Positions 62,722-64,000 of a stretch of 64,000 nt of DNA are shown here, piece by piece. Within the stretch, counting starts at the first letter, position 1; every line of letters begins with the position of its first letter. A program made the translations under genes and the position numbers. The DNA lies in NCBI GenBank assembly GCA_029972135.1, contig CP124755.1:806001-870000 (forward strand). Reading direction: 5' to 3'. A model generated the notes under the pieces. That model ran no database searches. It saw nothing but the letters and a program-made list of their open reading frames with translations, and had not been told where the DNA came from. The DNA comes from Candidatus Thiocaldithrix dubininis. GTDB lineage: Bacteria; Pseudomonadota; Gammaproteobacteria; Thiotrichales; Thiotrichaceae.

Positions 62722-64000
62722 ATGTTAACTATTATTCCTGTGGTTTTATCAGGCGGTTCTGGTACGCGTCTCTGGCCCTTATCTAGAAAGCAAAGACCCA
62801 AACAATTTATTCCATTGTTTGGTGAAAAATCTTTATTTCAGATGACTTTAGAACGTTTGCAGGATCATGCTGAAATTAGTTGCCCACTAATTGTGTGCAA
62901 TGAAGAACATAGGTTCATGGTAGCTGAACAATTACGTGAAATTAATGTTAAAACGCAGGGCATAATTTTAGAACCTATTGGGCGCAACACAGCTCCTGCG
63001 ATTACCTTAGCTGCTTTATATTTAAAAAAACAAAATTTACAAAAAGATACTTTATTATTAGTGCTACCCGCTGATCATATTATTCAAAATTTAACAACGT
63101 TTTATCAGGCAATAAATACTGCCATACCTTTAGCACAGCAAGGGAATTTAGTAACCTTTGGTATTGTTCCACATAGTCCCGAAACAGGGTACGGTTATAT
63201 TCAGCATGACACACAGCACCATGTTAGACGATTTGTGGAAAAGCCAGACCTAATTACTGCACAAAGCTATTTAGCCTCAGGCGATTATTTATGGAATAGC
63301 GGTATGTTTATGTTTGATACTAAGACATACTTGGAAGAATTGGACAATTATCAATCGGAAATCTTAAAGTTTTGTGGGCAAAGCCTAGAAGAATGTGAGT
63401 TAGATAAAGATTTTATTCGAGTGAATACAGCCAAATTTAGGCAATCGCCTGATATATCCATTGACTATGCGGTCATGGAAAAAACAGATAAGGCTAAAGT
63501 GATACCCTTAGATGCTGGTTGGAATGATGTTGGGGCTTGGTCGGCTGTTTGGGAAGTAGGGAAGGCGAATGAGTCAGGTAATGTCTTAAGGGGTGATGTA
63601 CTTAGCTACGATTCTACTAACAATTTAATCTATAGCGAACAGCGTTTAGTGGCGGTGGTGGGAGTGCATGACTTGGTTGTCGTGGATACTAAAGATGCCA
63701 CATTGGTCGCTCATAAAGATCATGTACAACAAGTCAAACAAATTGTAGATCAATTGAACGTTTTGTGTGAGGCGTATAACGCGCAGTATGGGCGGCAGTA
63801 TGTGAGTGTGATGCCGACCAATTTGTACGGGTCGAATGATAATTATGATCTGGAGACTAGCCATGTCCTCCCGGCCCTGTTGCGTAAGGCGCATGAGGCG
63901 AAGTTGCGTGGGGATAAGGAACTGGTGGTGTGGGGGACGGGTACGCCACGGCGTGAGTTTTTGTATGTGGATGATCTAGCGGATGCCTGTGTGTTTTTGA
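62722..64000 (+). CDS. In-frame chimera: mannose-1-phosphate guanylyltransferase (ManC) joined to GDP-L-fucose synthase C-terminus; partial
   Basis: The frame opens at ATG 62722 and stays open to the window end. Residues 1 to about 345 are a GDP-mannose pyrophosphorylase: [56 protein letters not shown] and [10 protein letters not shown], ending at [15 protein letters not shown]. The type II phosphomannose isomerase domain that often follows is absent. From about 346 ([12 protein letters not shown]) it becomes the C-terminal half of GDP-fucose synthase: [39 protein letters not shown]. The synthase's Rossmann motif and Tyr-xxx-Lys are missing. Base composition rises in GC after about 63,760. 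A genuine fusion or an assembly join are both possible. Confidence 0.8.
   Translation, partial: MLTIIPVVLSGGSGTRLWPLSRKQRPKQFIPLFGEKSLFQMTLERLQDHAEISCPLIVCNEEHRFMVAEQLREINVKTQGIILEPIGRNTAPAITLAALYLKKQNLQKDTLLLVLPADHIIQNLTTFYQAINTAIPLAQQGNLVTFGIVPHSPETGYGYIQHDTQHHVRRFVEKPDLITAQSYLASGDYLWNSGMFMFDTKTYLEELDNYQSEILKFCGQSLEECELDKDFIRVNTAKFRQSPDISIDYAVMEKTDKAKVIPLDAGWNDVGAWSAVWEVGKANESGNVLRGDVLSYDSTNNLIYSEQRLVAVVGVHDLVVVDTKDATLVAHKDHVQQVKQIVDQLNVLCEAYNAQYGRQYVSVMPTNLYGSNDNYDLETSHVLPALLRKAHEAKLRGDKELVVWGTGTPRREFLYVDDLADACVFL

Noticed and set aside
1-64000. CRISPR arrays, tRNA, rRNA or tmRNA genes
   Set aside because: No regularly spaced repeats, T-loop-like tRNA ends or rRNA signatures were seen on either strand.

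Overview
The window looks like chromosome of a filamentous-type, sulfur-oxidising gammaproteobacterium, most likely Thiotrichaceae (Thiothrix/Thiolinea/Thiofilum-like). This rests on gene content: a periplasmic Sox operon with a SoxXA-binding protein, a YeeE-type sulfur transporter, DsbD/thioredoxin partners, a type II secretion operon and gammaproteobacterial housekeeping genes (rdgC, rne, htpG, mnmC, grxD). The genus is inference. No rRNA, tRNA or CRISPR array was seen.

Layout. 1-5.1 kb: the end of gspD, then gspE, gspF and mnmC in one tight operon. 5.1-6.7 kb: an unknown gene and an exopolysaccharide-initiating sugar transferase. 6.9-11.4 kb: sox operon K-X-Y-Z-A-B on the plus strand. 11.4-16.1 kb: a convergent minus operon (SoxW-like double thioredoxin, DsbD, YeeE/YedE transporter, DsrE-like protein) that plausibly supplies electrons and sulfur to Sox. 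16.5-24.8 kb: CZB protein, dgt, yihY, zwf, htpG with an excellent sigma32 promoter, a possible small RNA, and an ankyrin protein.

24.9-33.4 kb is accessory. It holds an orphan FitA-like antitoxin and a DUF262-HNH nuclease (GmrSD/type IV-like), both AT-rich, then an MFS/LysR pair. After lysR comes a 3.2-kb island bounded by a 62-bp imperfect direct repeat of the lysR 3' end. The island contains a membrane protein, a DUF4279 gene ending inside an integron-type attC site, an IS3 remnant, a Phd/VapC toxin-antitoxin pair, a second attC-like site and an RHH-EVE-like fusion. Immediately beyond it lies a 1274-aa CHAT protease whose N-terminal alpha/beta-hydrolase domain has lost its nucleophile.

37-42 kb: polyprenol/lipid-linked sugar genes (GT39-like, LPG-synthase-TM-like, GT2, UDP-glucuronate epimerase) and a MEKHLA protein. 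42-57 kb: rdgC and ogt on the plus strand; then minus-strand sets trpD-trpC-lgt-thyA-sucA, grxD, macA-macB(ATPase)-macB(permease) and rluC-HAD-sppA-pncC. 57.9-61.3 kb: RNase E. 61.5 kb to the end: a polysaccharide operon preceded by an exact ops (RfaH) element, with ugd and then a ManC reading frame that runs in frame into the C-terminal half of a GDP-fucose synthase. That chimera is either a remarkable fusion or an assembly join, and it continues past the window edge.

Several start codons were moved inward from the longest possible frame on the basis of ribosome binding sites or family length; these are stated per gene.
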